DNA of 64,000 nt from Oleiagrimonas sp963747595 (GTDB taxonomy: Bacteria; Pseudomonadota; Gammaproteobacteria; Xanthomonadales; Rhodanobacteraceae), in the NCBI GenBank assembly GCA_963747595.1, contig CAVVFO010000001.1, positions 186,001 through 250,000 of the forward strand. Reading direction: 5' to 3'. The translations under genes were made by a program, and so were the position numbers. The notes below the pieces were generated by a model. That model saw nothing but the letters and a program-made list of their open reading frames with translations. It was not told the DNA's origin and ran no database searches. The first letter of the stretch is position 1. Each line of letters opens with the position of its first letter. Positions 1 through 10,695 of the stretch are shown here, piece after piece.

Positions 1-150
1 GACGAGCGGGAACTGGCGGCGCGGGTTCTCGAACTCATGCGCGATACTGCGACCCGTCAGCGGATGGGCCGGCACGCGCTGCAGGTGGTCGAGCGCGAAC
101 GCGGGGCCGTGAAGCGGGTGATGCAATTGGTGGAGAAGATCGCCGGCTGA
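1..150 (+). CDS. waaA: 3-deoxy-D-manno-octulosonic-acid transferase, C-terminal end (partial)
   Basis: The window opens inside a reading frame whose last 49 residues are seen before the TGA at 148-150. The tail (RMGRHALQVVERERGAVKR and on) has the look of the C-terminal helix of GT-B Kdo transferases: a Gly near the start, then a long charged helix containing RGA. WaaA adds Kdo to lipid A at the inner face of the inner membrane. The convergent tolC downstream is the usual neighbour of this gene in Xanthomonadales, which supports the call. Too little is visible to prove it, and another GT-B glycosyltransferase could end the same way. Confidence 0.55.
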   Translation, partial: DERELAARVLELMRDTATRQRMGRHALQVVERERGAVKRVMQLVEKIAG

Positions 151-217
151 CCCAGCCAGCGGGTACCGGAGTTCCGCAGGCGGCGATCCCGCACGGGACC
201 GACGGGAACGGTGCGGA

Positions 218-1645
218 TCAGGGGTTTTGCTGCCCCGGTTGCTGCTCCACCAGCAAGGCATTGACGGCGCGCAGGTTGTCCGGGCGCAGGTTGCCCGCTG
301 CCTGGCGCAGCAGCAGTTTGTCCAGGATGAACTGGTGGCGGGCCTGCGAATACTGCTGTTGCGACTGGATCAGCGTGCCCTGCGCCAGCAGTACCTCGAC
401 GATGGTGCGCGTGCCGACCTTGAAGCCGGCGCGGGTCGCGTCCAGCGCGCTCTTGGCCGATTTCACGGCGGCCTTGGTGGCCTCTACCTGGCTGATGCCG
501 GCGATCGCCGAGCGGTAGTAATTGCGTGTATTGCGCACCACCGCACGACGCTGCTGGGTCTGCGAGGCCTGTGCCGAATCGCGCTGGTCGATGGCCTGGC
601 GCACCTGGGATTGCGTGTAACCGCCGGAAAAGATGGGCACCGTCAGGGTGACGCCGAAGGTCGTGGACGCCGGACGATTGCCGGACGCTCCCAGACCGCC
701 GTTTTCCGCCCAGGATGCCGACTTGCCGTAGCTGACCGATGCCCTCAGCGTGGGCAGGTGGCCGCCACGGGCGGCACTGATCGAGTGTTCGGCGGCGTCG
801 ACATTGTAGGTCTGCGCCTGCAGCGACGGGTTCTGCACCAAGGCCGTGTCCACCCACTGCTTCTGGCTATGCGGGCTGGGCGGCAGCAAGGGCAGGTTCT
901 GGGTGAGCACCTTGAGATTGTTGCTGGGCGTGCCGGTGATCTCGGTCAGCGCCTCGCGATCGTCCGCCAGCGTGTTGCGCGCGGCGATCACGCTCGACTT
1001 GGCCGCGTCATATTGCGCCTCGGCATCCTGCACGTCGGTGATCGCCGACAGTCCCACGTTGAACCGCTGCTGCGCCTGCTCCTGCTGACGCTTCAGCGAG
1101 GCGGCGTTGGCCTCCTGGTATTTCAGCGTGTCCATGGCCTCGAGGACATTGAAGTAGGCGGTGGACACACGCACCATCAGGTTCTGCTCGGCCGCGCGGA
1201 ACGAGGCATTCTGGGAGTCTTCCTGGGAGTGCGCGCTTTTCAGGTTCTCGAACTGGGTGAAGTTGAACAGGGTCTGGCTGAGGTTGGCCGACAGCTGCCG
1301 GGTGCGGATATAGCCCGTGTTGTTGGTGATATAGATGGGTTGGCCATTGGCGCCGGTGACGGGGTTGCCGTTGGCATCGGTGGCGACCTGGCTGCTGCCG
1401 TAGCTGCTGCCATTGTTGGCTTGTTGCAGACTGAGCGAGCCGTCGATCTGCGGCAGAAGCTGTGAACGTGCCTGCACCACGCCCTCGCTGGCGATACGGT
1501 CGCTGGCCGCCGACTGTGCCAGCACGGGATCGTTCTGCAGCGCGGCGCGATAGGCGCCGAGCAGATCCTCACCATGGGCAATCAGCGGGCTTGCGATCAG
1601 TGCCAATGCAATCGGAAGAAGCCTCAAGCGCGTCACATGCTTCAT
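218..1645 (-). CDS. tolC: TolC-family outer-membrane efflux channel
   Basis: 475 residues, the normal TolC length. Residues 1-25 form a signal peptide (basic start, then a hydrophobic run ending near AHG). Two homologous halves follow, rich in long amphipathic helices (heptad-like stretches around 135-215 and 345-430) with the tolC signature of an early DLLGAYRAALQNDP and a mid-protein ESxxLTEITG-like segment (REALTEITG). TolC trimers form the outer-membrane and periplasmic conduit for RND/ABC/MFS pumps and type I secretion. The start at 1645 has AAGGA about ten bases upstream. The gene is 32 bp behind pcm on the same strand, so the two are probably co-transcribed. It converges with waaA. Confidence 0.93.
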   Translation of the reverse strand: MKHVTRLRLLPIALALIASPLIAHGEDLLGAYRAALQNDPVLAQSAASDRIASEGVVQARSQLLPQIDGSLSLQQANNGSSYGSSQVATDANGNPVTGANGQPIYITNNTGYIRTRQLSANLSQTLFNFTQFENLKSAHSQEDSQNASFRAAEQNLMVRVSTAYFNVLEAMDTLKYQEANAASLKRQQEQAQQRFNVGLSAITDVQDAEAQYDAAKSSVIAARNTLADDREALTEITGTPSNNLKVLTQNLPLLPPSPHSQKQWVDTALVQNPSLQAQTYNVDAAEHSISAARGGHLPTLRASVSYGKSASWAENGGLGASGNRPASTTFGVTLTVPIFSGGYTQSQVRQAIDQRDSAQASQTQQRRAVVRNTRNYYRSAIAGISQVEATKAAVKSAKSALDATRAGFKVGTRTIVEVLLAQGTLIQSQQQYSQARHQFILDKLLLRQAAGNLRPDNLRAVNALLVEQQPGQQNP

Positions 1646-1677
1646 GGGTGAAGAATCCTTGTGGGTGGATGCGCGTG

Positions 1678-2337
1678 TCAGAGCCGGAACGTTTTCGGCG
1701 GTGCGGCGTGGACAAGATAGGGAAGATCCGTTTCGAACAGGCTTTCCTCGCGGAAGCGGTCGCCGTCCTCGCGATGCACCACCAGCGCCTCCATCACCGG
1801 CGACATGCCGCGGATCACGAACGCGCGTCCACCCGGTTCAAGCCAGTCCAGGAACCGCTGCGGAATGGCCGCCACCGCGCCGGTCACGGCAATGGCGTCG
1901 AACGCATGCTGCGGCTGGAAATCGGTGATGGCGTCGGCCACCTGCAACTCGATGTTGTCCAGTCCCAGGGTGTGCACACGGCTCTGGGCGGAGGCGACGA
2001 AGTCGGCATGGATGTCCACGCTGGTCACGTGCGCCGACAGATGCGCCAGACAGGCGGTCATGAAGCCCGATCCGGTGCCGATCTCCAGGACACGGTGGTC
2101 GCGCTCCAGTGCCAGGGCCTGCAGGAGGCGTCCCTCGACCACCGGTTTCATCATCACCTCGCCATGTTCGAGGGGCAGGGTGAGGTCGGAGAACGCCATG
2201 GTGCGGTAGGGCCCGGGCACGAAGTCTTCGCGGCGAACGTTGCCGAGAGTGTCCAGCACGCGGGTGTCCAGCACCTCCCACGGACGGATCTGGCTCTCGA
2301 TCATGTTGTAGCGTGCCTTGTCGAAGTTCATTGCCAT
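1678..2337 (-). CDS. pcm: Protein-L-isoaspartate O-methyltransferase
   Basis: About 219 residues. The protein opens MAMNFDKARYNMIESQIRPW, typical of the short Pcm family of Xanthomonadales. The SAM-binding motif I is VLEIGTGSGFMTACLA, followed by the acidic end of strand 2 (TSVDIHADF). The enzyme methylates isoaspartyl residues in damaged proteins using S-adenosylmethionine, starting their repair in the cytoplasm. The frame is open upstream to 2394, but the first 19 residues of that extension are atypical. AGG lies nine bases before the ATG at 2337, so this start was chosen (2331 is an alternative). It lies directly upstream of tolC in the same orientation. Confidence 0.88.
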   Translation of the reverse strand: MAMNFDKARYNMIESQIRPWEVLDTRVLDTLGNVRREDFVPGPYRTMAFSDLTLPLEHGEVMMKPVVEGRLLQALALERDHRVLEIGTGSGFMTACLAHLSAHVTSVDIHADFVASAQSRVHTLGLDNIELQVADAITDFQPQHAFDAIAVTGAVAAIPQRFLDWLEPGGRAFVIRGMSPVMEALVVHREDGDRFREESLFETDLPYLVHAAPPKTFRL

Positions 2338-2466
2338 GTCGGCTACCTGCAAGCTGAAAAAAGACTCGAAATGATACGGTCCCGCGAATGCCACGACAAC
2401 GCCAAGGCTGCAGTGTCCGGCGCGTACGGCGAAGTGCCGGAAGTCATCGGCGGGGGTTGACGAACG

Positions 2467-2817
2467 TCATGCTGCGCCCTGGTGGGCCGTCCTGATGCGT
2501 GGAGCATTGACCGGGGTGGCCGATGCTGCAGGCAACAGGCGGGACGCGGCTGTCACCTCTGCATGCAGCTGCCGGTCGAGCTTGCGCAGGCGGTCGGGCA
2601 GATCGCTGCGCCCCTGACTGGCGGTGGCTGCACACAGCCATGCAAGCCAGCGTACCAGCTGGGCGCGTTCGACCACGCGCAGGGGGCGGATGGTCTCGCG
2701 CGCGGCAAATGCGTGCTGTCGCGGGTGCCCCCGGGCGCCGTCGATCCATCCGGCGAATGCCCGCATTGCAGTGCGCAAAGCGGGGGACAACGTGGTGTGG
2801 GGGCAGCTGGTTATCAT
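2467..2817 (-). CDS. Hypothetical protein, 116 aa
   Basis: An open frame on the minus strand between pcm and the divergent TetR gene. The product is Arg/Ala-rich with several Trp residues (WIDGARGH, LVRWLAWLC) and no recognised motif, signal peptide or membrane segment. No good ribosome-binding site precedes the ATG at 2817. A plus-strand frame also runs through the region, so either could be chance in high-GC DNA. It is reported because it fills an otherwise empty 560-bp gap and starts next to the TetR promoter. Low certainty. Confidence 0.3.
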   Translation of the reverse strand: MITSCPHTTLSPALRTAMRAFAGWIDGARGHPRQHAFAARETIRPLRVVERAQLVRWLAWLCAATASQGRSDLPDRLRKLDRQLHAEVTAASRLLPAASATPVNAPRIRTAHQGAA

Positions 2818-2838
2818 GATGCGCTTGAACCGGTGACC

Positions 2839-2867
2839 TTGGAAATAAATGAACCAGTCCGTATAAT
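2839..2867 (+). promoter_or_regulatory. Sigma-70 type promoter of the TetR gene
   Basis: TTGGAA (2839-2844), a 17-base spacer, then a perfect TATAAT (2862-2867). The local AT-richness stands out from the surroundings. The predicted transcription start is near 2874, giving a leader of about 27 bases to the ATG at 2901 and ruling against the in-frame ATG at 2880 as main start. Confidence 0.65.
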
Positions 2868-2900
2868 AATGGCTGAAGTATGCGATGTGAAGATGCCAGC

Positions 2901-3563
2901 ATGAGTGCCCCCGTTCGAGCGCAGGGCCCCGGTCGCCCCAAGGACATGGAAAAACGCGCTGCCGTTCTGCGCGCCGCCAAGCAATTGTTTACCGATCAGG
3001 GGTTCGAGGGCACCAGCATGGATGCCGTGGCGCAGGCCGCCAAGGTCTCCAAGCTCACCGTGTACAGCCATTTCGGCGACAAGGATACCTTGTTCCGCGA
3101 AGCCATTCGGCAACGCTGCCAGGAACTGATCCCCGACGACCTGTATACCCAGCAGGACGGCGTGCCGCTGCGTCAGGCCCTGCTCAATATCGCCATGCAC
3201 CACGTGCGGCTGGTCACCAGCAGCGAGAGCCTGGGTACCTGGCGGGCCATTACCAGCGACATGCGCAGCGGCAGCCCGCGCCTGGGGCGCATGCTGTGGG
3301 ACGCGGGTCCCGCCCGCACGCACGCCCTGGTAGAGACTTTCCTGCGCTGTCGTGTGGAGACAGATGGTGATGCTCTGGAGATTACGGATGTGCCGCGCGC
3401 CGCGGAGCAGTTGCTGGCGCTGATCAAGGGCGATCTGCATTTTCGCTGCATGTTCGGTTGCGTGCAGAATGATTGCGCGCAGTTCGAGGCCGATCTGGTG
3501 GCGCACACCGAGGCCGCGGTGGACATGTTCCTGCGCGCCTACGCCCCCCGCGGACGCACGTAA
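2901..3563 (+). CDS. TetR/AcrR-family transcriptional regulator
   Basis: 220 residues. The N-terminal HTH is clear: GRPKDMEKRAAVLRAAKQLF, then the recognition-helix segment VSKLTVYSHFGDKDTLF. The C-terminal ligand domain (about 80-215) is the AefR/MexL-like all-helical type. GAAG about nine bases before the ATG at 2901 favours this start; an ATG at 2880 in frame would lie almost on the transcription start. Such repressors commonly control efflux or envelope stress genes. TolC is nearby, but no RND pump is in the window, so the target is unknown. Confidence 0.85.
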   Translation: MSAPVRAQGPGRPKDMEKRAAVLRAAKQLFTDQGFEGTSMDAVAQAAKVSKLTVYSHFGDKDTLFREAIRQRCQELIPDDLYTQQDGVPLRQALLNIAMHHVRLVTSSESLGTWRAITSDMRSGSPRLGRMLWDAGPARTHALVETFLRCRVETDGDALEITDVPRAAEQLLALIKGDLHFRCMFGCVQNDCAQFEADLVAHTEAAVDMFLRAYAPRGRT

Positions 3564-3697
3564 GCGCGGGGGCTGGGCCCCATTCATGTGAGCTTCCCGC
3601 CAGGCCGCCTACACTGCCCTCACAGTCAGGCGCGCGGCGGCGAGGGGGTTCGTGCGGCCTGATGCATGCAATCATCCGCTGTCAGAGGAGATCGTTC

Positions 3698-4324
3698 ATG
3701 GCATCGAAGAAGCCGTTTCTTACCGATATCCAGACCATCCGCAAACGCGCCCGCGAACACATCGAACGCGGCGCCGTCACCGATGGCTACAAGGCCGATC
3801 GTCCACTGGTGCTCAAGGTCCTCAATGAAGCGCTGGCCACCGAGCTCGTCTGCGTCTTGCGCTACAAGTATCACCACTACATGGCCAAGGGCATCCATGC
3901 GCAGAGTGTCGCCGCGGAATTCCTGCAGCATGCGCAGGAAGAGCAGGATCACGCCGATCGTCTCGCCGAGCGCATCACGCAGCTCGATGGTGTGCCCAAT
4001 TTCTCCCCCGAGGGCCTGCTCACGCGCAGCCACTCCGATTATGTCGAGGGCGAGGATCTGGTGGACATGATCAAGGAGAACCTGATCGCGGAGCGCATCG
4101 CCATCGACAGCTATCGCGAGATCGTGCAGTTCGTGGGCAACGATGATCCCACCACGCGCCGTGTGCTGGAAGATATCCTCGGGCAGGAAGAAGAGCACGC
4201 CGAAGACATGGCCACGCTGCTGGAGGAGCTGGGCAAGAAGGGCGAGCCAGCCAGGACGCAGGGGCGGGAAAAGGCCGCCGCCACGAAGACGTCCAGCGGC
4301 AAGAAAACGGCTAAAAAGCGCTGA
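3698..4324 (+). CDS. Ferritin-like (bacterioferritin/Dps-type) protein with a Lys/Ala-rich tail
   Basis: 208 residues. The start at 3698 is marked by AGAGGAG seven bases upstream; the frame is open further 5' but that extension is low-complexity and non-homologous in character. The four-helix ferritin fold shows as ALATELVCVLRYKYHHY (helix 1, first metal Glu), EFLQHAQEEQDHAD (ExxH pair), NLIAERIAIDSYREI and ILGQEEEHAEDM (second ExxH pair). It probably oxidises and stores iron in the cytoplasm. Residues 180-208 are a basic tail (Lys, Ala, Thr) resembling DNA-binding tails of some Dps proteins. The tail function is inference. Confidence 0.85.
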   Translation: MASKKPFLTDIQTIRKRAREHIERGAVTDGYKADRPLVLKVLNEALATELVCVLRYKYHHYMAKGIHAQSVAAEFLQHAQEEQDHADRLAERITQLDGVPNFSPEGLLTRSHSDYVEGEDLVDMIKENLIAERIAIDSYREIVQFVGNDDPTTRRVLEDILGQEEEHAEDMATLLEELGKKGEPARTQGREKAAATKTSSGKKTAKKR

Positions 4325-4449
4325 GCCGGAAGGGACGCGGCAATCCCGCAGGGGTGGCCGTGCCCGACGCAACCCCCGTCGCGGTCGCTGCCTGAGTCGC
4401 CCCGCGACGGGCCGCGAGGCCGGCGCGGGATGCCGGCTGCGCGGTCAAC

Positions 4450-4983
4450 TCAATGTTCGGCGTCGTACCGCTCGATACCCGAGAGGATTTCGCGCGCGGC
4501 ATCCTCGGTGCCGACCCAGCCCTCCAGCTTCACCCATTTGCCCTCTTCCAGGTCCTTGTAATGCTGGAAGAAATGGCCGATGCGTTGCAGCCAGTGCTCG
4601 GAGATCTGCTTGATATCCTCGATGTGCGCATAGCCGGCGAAGATCTTCGACGTGGGGACCACCACCAGTTTTTCGTCGGAGCCGGCCTCATCGGTCATGC
4701 GCAGCATACCCACCGGACGGCAGCGGATCACGGCGCCGGGCACCAGCGGGAGCGGCAGGATCACCAGGGCGTCCAGGGGGTCGCCGTCACCGCCCAGGGT
4801 CTTGGGAACGTACCCGTAGTTGCACGGATAACGCATCGGTGTGGACAGCACCCGGTCCACGAAGATGGCGCCGGTGGCCTTGTCGACTTCATATTTGACC
4901 GGCTCGGCATCCTTGGGGATCTCGATGACGACATTGATGTCATGGGGGACATCGCGGCCAGCACGGACCAGTTCCAGACTCAT
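4450..4983 (-). CDS. ppa: Soluble inorganic pyrophosphatase
   Basis: 177 residues, equal to family-I bacterial PPases. Opens MSLELVRAG and contains the family signature in GDGDPLDALVILP (the Asp residues bind the metal ions), preceded by YPCNYGYVPKT. It hydrolyses PPi to two phosphates in the cytoplasm, pulling biosynthetic reactions forward. GGAG seven bases before the ATG at 4983 fixes the start; the frame extends upstream but without homologous features. Converges with the ferritin-like gene. Confidence 0.96.
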   Translation of the reverse strand: MSLELVRAGRDVPHDINVVIEIPKDAEPVKYEVDKATGAIFVDRVLSTPMRYPCNYGYVPKTLGGDGDPLDALVILPLPLVPGAVIRCRPVGMLRMTDEAGSDEKLVVVPTSKIFAGYAHIEDIKQISEHWLQRIGHFFQHYKDLEEGKWVKLEGWVGTEDAAREILSGIERYDAEH

Positions 4984-5098
4984 GCATACGCTCCAGGGGA
5001 TTTGCGGGGCAGGGAAACGCGCAAGGATACGACAAACGCTGCTGCACCGCAGCGTGCGGGTGGCGTGAGGCGATGAAGGAGGCCGCGTGGAGAAAGAG

Positions 5099-5935
5099 TC
5101 AGCAGTACGGCCGTTCGCGCAACCATTTGGTGGCGATCCACTTTTCCCCGGCGGTGACCGGCAGGCCCGCGTGCAGGGAACTGCGGTCCCCGCTCTGGTA
5201 GGCGAAGTACACTGCGGACCCCCGCAATGCGGTGACGGTGAAGTCGGCCTCGGGGAAGTGCGTGCCTCCACCGCCGGGCGGCGTGTTCAGATACATGATG
5301 ACGCTGGCAATGCGCTGCCCGCCGCGCGAGGTGACCTTCTTGAACCCATCCTGCTGCGGGCTGAACCAGTCGAAGTGCGGCTGGTATTCCTGACCCACGC
5401 GGTAGTTGAGGATCTGCAGGCTTTCGCCATGGCTCACGGGCATGTCCAGCAGGGTGGCCAGACGATGTTCGATGCGTGCCACGAGCTCGGTTTCGCCCAG
5501 ATTGAAAAACATGCCGTCACTGGTGCGGTATTCGTCGATCTGATGACGGCCCTCCGCATCCAGGGTCTTGGCGCGTTCCATGCGCGGCCGCGCTTCCTCG
5601 ATCAGCTGGTCGCATTCCTCATCCGAGAGGATGCTGTCCAGAACCCGCAGCTTCGGAGTCTCGATGCAGCTGGTGACGCGGATGTGCCGGTCGTCGATAT
5701 CCATACCCGGGGGTTGTGGGTGGCGCAGCTTTCTGCTCTGCGGCGAGCTCAACGACAGATCCATGGCGATCGCCGGGTTGTTGAGCACCTTGGCGACAAT
5801 CCTGCGGCTTTGCCGGGCCTCGTAACCTGCGTCCTTCATCTGTTGCAGAAGACCGGGGACGTCCTGGCCCGAGCGTGTCACCTTGATGATCCAGTCACGC
5901 AGGTTCTTGCTGATTTCTGGGGGGCGCTCGCTCAT
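5099..5935 (-). CDS. 2OG-Fe(II) oxygenase, prolyl 4-hydroxylase alpha-subunit type
   Basis: 278 residues from the ATG at 5935 (an upstream in-frame ATG at 6013 falls in the hairpin region and is unlikely). The C-terminal P4Hc domain has the iron triad: H187 and D189 in YQPHFDW and H255 in SSLHAGLPV, with K265 as the expected 2-oxoglutarate ligand. The N-terminal 70 residues (an ISKNLRDWIIKVTRSGQD-type helical segment) precede the jelly roll. Bacterial members hydroxylate prolines in target proteins; elongation factor Tu is one known target in Pseudomonas. Substrate here unknown. The gene sits between the two pyrophosphatase genes, all on the minus strand. Confidence 0.88.
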   Translation of the reverse strand: MSERPPEISKNLRDWIIKVTRSGQDVPGLLQQMKDAGYEARQSRRIVAKVLNNPAIAMDLSLSSPQSRKLRHPQPPGMDIDDRHIRVTSCIETPKLRVLDSILSDEECDQLIEEARPRMERAKTLDAEGRHQIDEYRTSDGMFFNLGETELVARIEHRLATLLDMPVSHGESLQILNYRVGQEYQPHFDWFSPQQDGFKKVTSRGGQRIASVIMYLNTPPGGGGTHFPEADFTVTALRGSAVYFAYQSGDRSSLHAGLPVTAGEKWIATKWLRERPYC

Positions 5936-5993
5936 GGTCGATTGTGGCAGGGAATTTCGCTCATCGTAACTCAATCGCAGCCTCCACAAGAAC

Positions 5994-6037
5994 GCGCAGT
6001 GCAGACCAGACATACTCGTGCCTGGTCTGCACTGCGC
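5994..6037 (-). terminator. Perfect 16-bp hairpin downstream of hppA
   Basis: GCGCAGTGCAGACCAG (5994-6009) and its exact complement (6022-6037) enclose a 12-base loop. It begins 15 bp past the hppA stop. Reading on the minus strand the stem is followed by TTCTTGTGG, a weak U-tract, so it may be an intrinsic terminator, a transcript-stabilising 3' hairpin, or both. Confidence 0.6.
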
Positions 6038-6051
6038 TTGCGGTATCGCCG

Positions 6052-8097
<2,046 letters not shown>

Positions 8098-8284
8098 CGA
8101 AACCTCCCCGAATCTTGGCTGCCGTCGGATGGACGGTTTGCGCAGTATAGACATGATCCGGGGCATGGGCTGTTGTGCGCCGCAGCGAGCGCACTCCGAC
8201 CACGGCGATGCAGGGCGTCAGGCGGTTCGTGGGGTGAGAAGCGAATTCGAGCGTCTGTCCCATGGAACGACGATGCCGCGGTGA

Positions 8285-9145
8285 TCAGTTCCGTTTCGAG
8301 GCTTTTGGCTTTGGCCCCGGGTCAGGGAATGCGACAACTGATGCGCCGTGCTTTCGCACTGCGTCGGCAGCCACGGGACGCGACCAGTGGCGGCTGCCGT
8401 GGCGCTGTCGCCAGTGCTGGTCGCCATGCTGCAGGTGGATCCGCTTGGAACAATACATGGCAGCATCGGCAGCCGCCATCAGCTTGTCCCAGTTTTCGCC
8501 ATGGTCGGGATACAGCGCGACGCCGCAGCTTGCGCTGACCTGCGCCTCGATTCCGTCCATGCGCAGACAGTCGACAATGCCTTCCTGCACCCGCCGCACG
8601 ATCATTCTGGCCACCGCCGCCGAGTCGATACCCGGCAGCAGCATGATGAATTCATCACCACCGTAGCGGCAGCTTGTGTCGCCCGCACGCGCGGTAGTGC
8701 TGATGCGTTCGGCGACGCGTTGCAGGAGTCTGTCGCCGGCTAGGTGGCCGTAGCGGTCATTGACGGCCTTGAAACCGTCCAGGTCGAACAGCAACAGCGC
8801 AATCGTGTGGCCGCAGTGCCGGGCATGTGCCGCAGCGCGCTCAAAACGATCCATCAGCAGGTTGCGGTTGCACAGGCCGGTCAGGCTGTCGTGATTGGCA
8901 AGATAGCGCGCACTGGCTTCGAGTTCAGACAGCTGCGCGATTTTGTCTCGCAACCTGGCATTGTCACGTTCCAGTTCGATCTCACGCGTCGAAGGTTGTG
9001 GCGTGCGGCTGTGGCGCCGTGTGTCGACAATGCGCCACAGACGGCGGATCTGTTGCAGCGGTGTCAATGGTGTGCGCACATCTGCGGACGGCGCACGGGT
9101 TCGCGGGGTAAAGCTGTCTTCGGATCCGTCAGTGCAGCTGGACAT
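8285..9145 (-). CDS. GGDEF-domain diguanylate cyclase (soluble)
   Basis: 286 residues. A charged N-terminal region (1-75, helical, with ELERDNARLRDKIAQL as a short coiled coil) leads into a GGDEF domain (about 80-245). The active-site motif is intact at 162-166 (YGGDEF), and an inhibitory I-site RAGD lies at 153-156, five residues before it. It should make cyclic di-GMP from GTP and be product-inhibited. No membrane segment or recognisable sensor domain is present; dimerisation probably comes from the coiled coil. Confidence 0.9.
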   Translation of the reverse strand: MSSCTDGSEDSFTPRTRAPSADVRTPLTPLQQIRRLWRIVDTRRHSRTPQPSTREIELERDNARLRDKIAQLSELEASARYLANHDSLTGLCNRNLLMDRFERAAAHARHCGHTIALLLFDLDGFKAVNDRYGHLAGDRLLQRVAERISTTARAGDTSCRYGGDEFIMLLPGIDSAAVARMIVRRVQEGIVDCLRMDGIEAQVSASCGVALYPDHGENWDKLMAAADAAMYCSKRIHLQHGDQHWRQRHGSRHWSRPVAADAVRKHGASVVAFPDPGPKPKASKRN

Positions 9146-9461
9146 GGGGTCTCCCTCTCGCGATGAAGCACCAAGCAGTGTTTCTTTCAGGCCGATTTCT
9201 CAGGCCGATTTCTTTACTCGAACCTCACTCACCCAGGTTTTCAAGTCAGGTTGTCCTGGCGCGTCGTTCCCCATGCTGGCGCACACCGCGCGTCAGGCGA
9301 GTTCAAAGCAAAGTACATTGTGAAAAGGCAATCCAGGTACTGCCGGGCACATTTTTTCCAGATTCCACATGTACGGGTGATGAAATATCAGTAAAAGCCG
9401 TACATATGGCGCCTCTGAAGCTCGACCGACCATACTGATGGCATTGTGTATGCGATGTGAG
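9146..9461. other. Gene-free stretch with a tandem repeat and an AT-rich inverted repeat
   Basis: Upstream of the diguanylate cyclase and downstream of the PfkB gene. It holds CAGGCCGATTTCT twice in exact tandem (9188-9200, 9201-9213), and an inverted repeat ATGTACGG / CCGTACAT (9369-9376 and 9398-9405) around a 21-base AT-rich centre. The DNA is less GC-rich than the flanking genes. No credible coding frame is seen. Confidence 0.6.
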
Positions 9462-10397
9462 TCAATCCAGACGGTAGTCGAACTGGGCCTGAAACGCCTC
9501 GGCGAATTCGGCGGCACTGAAACGCTGATTCTGCGTGCCGGGGTGCTCCACCTTCAGCGCCCCCATCAGCGAGGCCATGCGGCCGGCCGTTTCCCAGTCC
9601 TTGCCCAGCATGATGCCGTGGATCAGCCCGGCGCGGTACGCATCGCCGCAACCGGTAGGATCGGTCACGTGGCGCACCCTGGCCGCCGGGATCTCGCGCG
9701 TCTTGCCCTCTGCATGAATCACCGAGCCATGCGGTCCGCGCGTGACGATGTAGGCATCCACGCGATCGGCAATCTGCGTGGCGCTCCAGCCGGTGCGTTC
9801 CTGCAGCACCTGTGATTCATAGTCGTTGACGGTGACGAACTGGGCCAGTTCGATCATGCGGCGGAACTCCGCGCCGTCGAACAGCGGCATGGCCTGACCG
9901 GGATCGAAGATGAAGTCGATGCCGCGGTCGGCGAATTCCGCGGCGTGCTGCACCATGGCCTCTTTCGAATCCGGCGCGACGATGCCGAAGCTGACGTCGG
10001 TCACGTCGCGCACATGGTTCTCGTCGGAGCGCATCATGGCGCCGGGATGGAATGCGGTGATCTGATTGTCATCGAGGTCGGTCGTGATGAACGCCTGCGC
10101 GGTGAACAACTCCGGCAGTTCCTTGACGCGGTCCATGCGCACGCCCAGCGCCTCGAAGTGCTCGCGGTACGGCGTGAAATCCCGGCCCACGGTGGCCATC
10201 GGCAACGGCTCGGCGCCCAGCAGCTTGAGGTTGTAGGCGATGTTGCCGGCGCAGCCGCCGAACTCGCGGCGCATGTCCGGGACCAGGAATGCCACATTGA
10301 GCATGTGCACCTTGTCCGGAAGGATGTGGTTCTTGAAGCGGTCCTGGAACACCATGATGGTATCGAAAGCGAGCGAACCGCAGATCAGAGCAGACAT
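9462..10397 (-). CDS. PfkB-family carbohydrate/nucleoside kinase
   Basis: 311 residues from the ATG at 10397; the frame extends upstream but that part is not kinase-like. PfkB signature 1 is FGGCAGNIAYNLKLLG, and the C-terminal signature with the catalytic base is DPTGCGDAYRAGL. The NPxD-like loop appears as NDYES. The fold suggests an adenosine- or sugar-kinase-type enzyme using ATP in the cytoplasm; the substrate cannot be told from sequence. It sits head-to-head with mreB across about 300 bp, an arrangement common in Xanthomonadales. Confidence 0.88.
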   Translation of the reverse strand: MSALICGSLAFDTIMVFQDRFKNHILPDKVHMLNVAFLVPDMRREFGGCAGNIAYNLKLLGAEPLPMATVGRDFTPYREHFEALGVRMDRVKELPELFTAQAFITTDLDDNQITAFHPGAMMRSDENHVRDVTDVSFGIVAPDSKEAMVQHAAEFADRGIDFIFDPGQAMPLFDGAEFRRMIELAQFVTVNDYESQVLQERTGWSATQIADRVDAYIVTRGPHGSVIHAEGKTREIPAARVRHVTDPTGCGDAYRAGLIHGIMLGKDWETAGRMASLMGALKVEHPGTQNQRFSAAEFAEAFQAQFDYRLD

Positions 10398-10620
10398 GCG
10401 CGAAAACCTGTGAGTGTGACGGGGGAAAATGGACATGTCCGGTGCGTGGCGCGGCGTGGACACGGGGGTGGCAAAACGGCGAGATGGTACCGCGTGCTCG
10501 CCGGGATGCGAAATGCGCGGCGCCCCGGCACAGGCGAATGCGGTCACGCCGCAGGCCGCCCGGGGTGGTTCGGGCTCGCGGGAATCCAAGCAAAACAAGG
10601 CTTTCTTAACGTTTTCACGC

Positions 10621-10650
10621 TTGCGCGAGGCCTCCCGCGAACACTAGACT
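10621..10650 (+). promoter_or_regulatory. Possible promoter of the mre operon
   Basis: TTGCGC (10621-10626), an 18-base spacer and TAGACT (10645-10650), ending 45 bp before the mreB ATG. The match to sigma-70 consensus is moderate and rests on position more than strength. Confidence 0.35.
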
Positions 10651-10695
10651 GCCCGGCTTCACCTTCCCTTCACTCAGGCAACGGCGCGCAGCGCA

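Noticed and set aside
2444..2980. 178-codon minus-strand frame through the TetR promoter
   Set aside because: It crosses the clear TetR promoter and the start of the TetR gene and shows no protein character.
4378..4408. Weak GTCGCGG/CCGCGAC hairpin between the ferritin and ppa genes as terminator
   Set aside because: Short stem with a 17-base loop and no T-run; not better than chance in this DNA.
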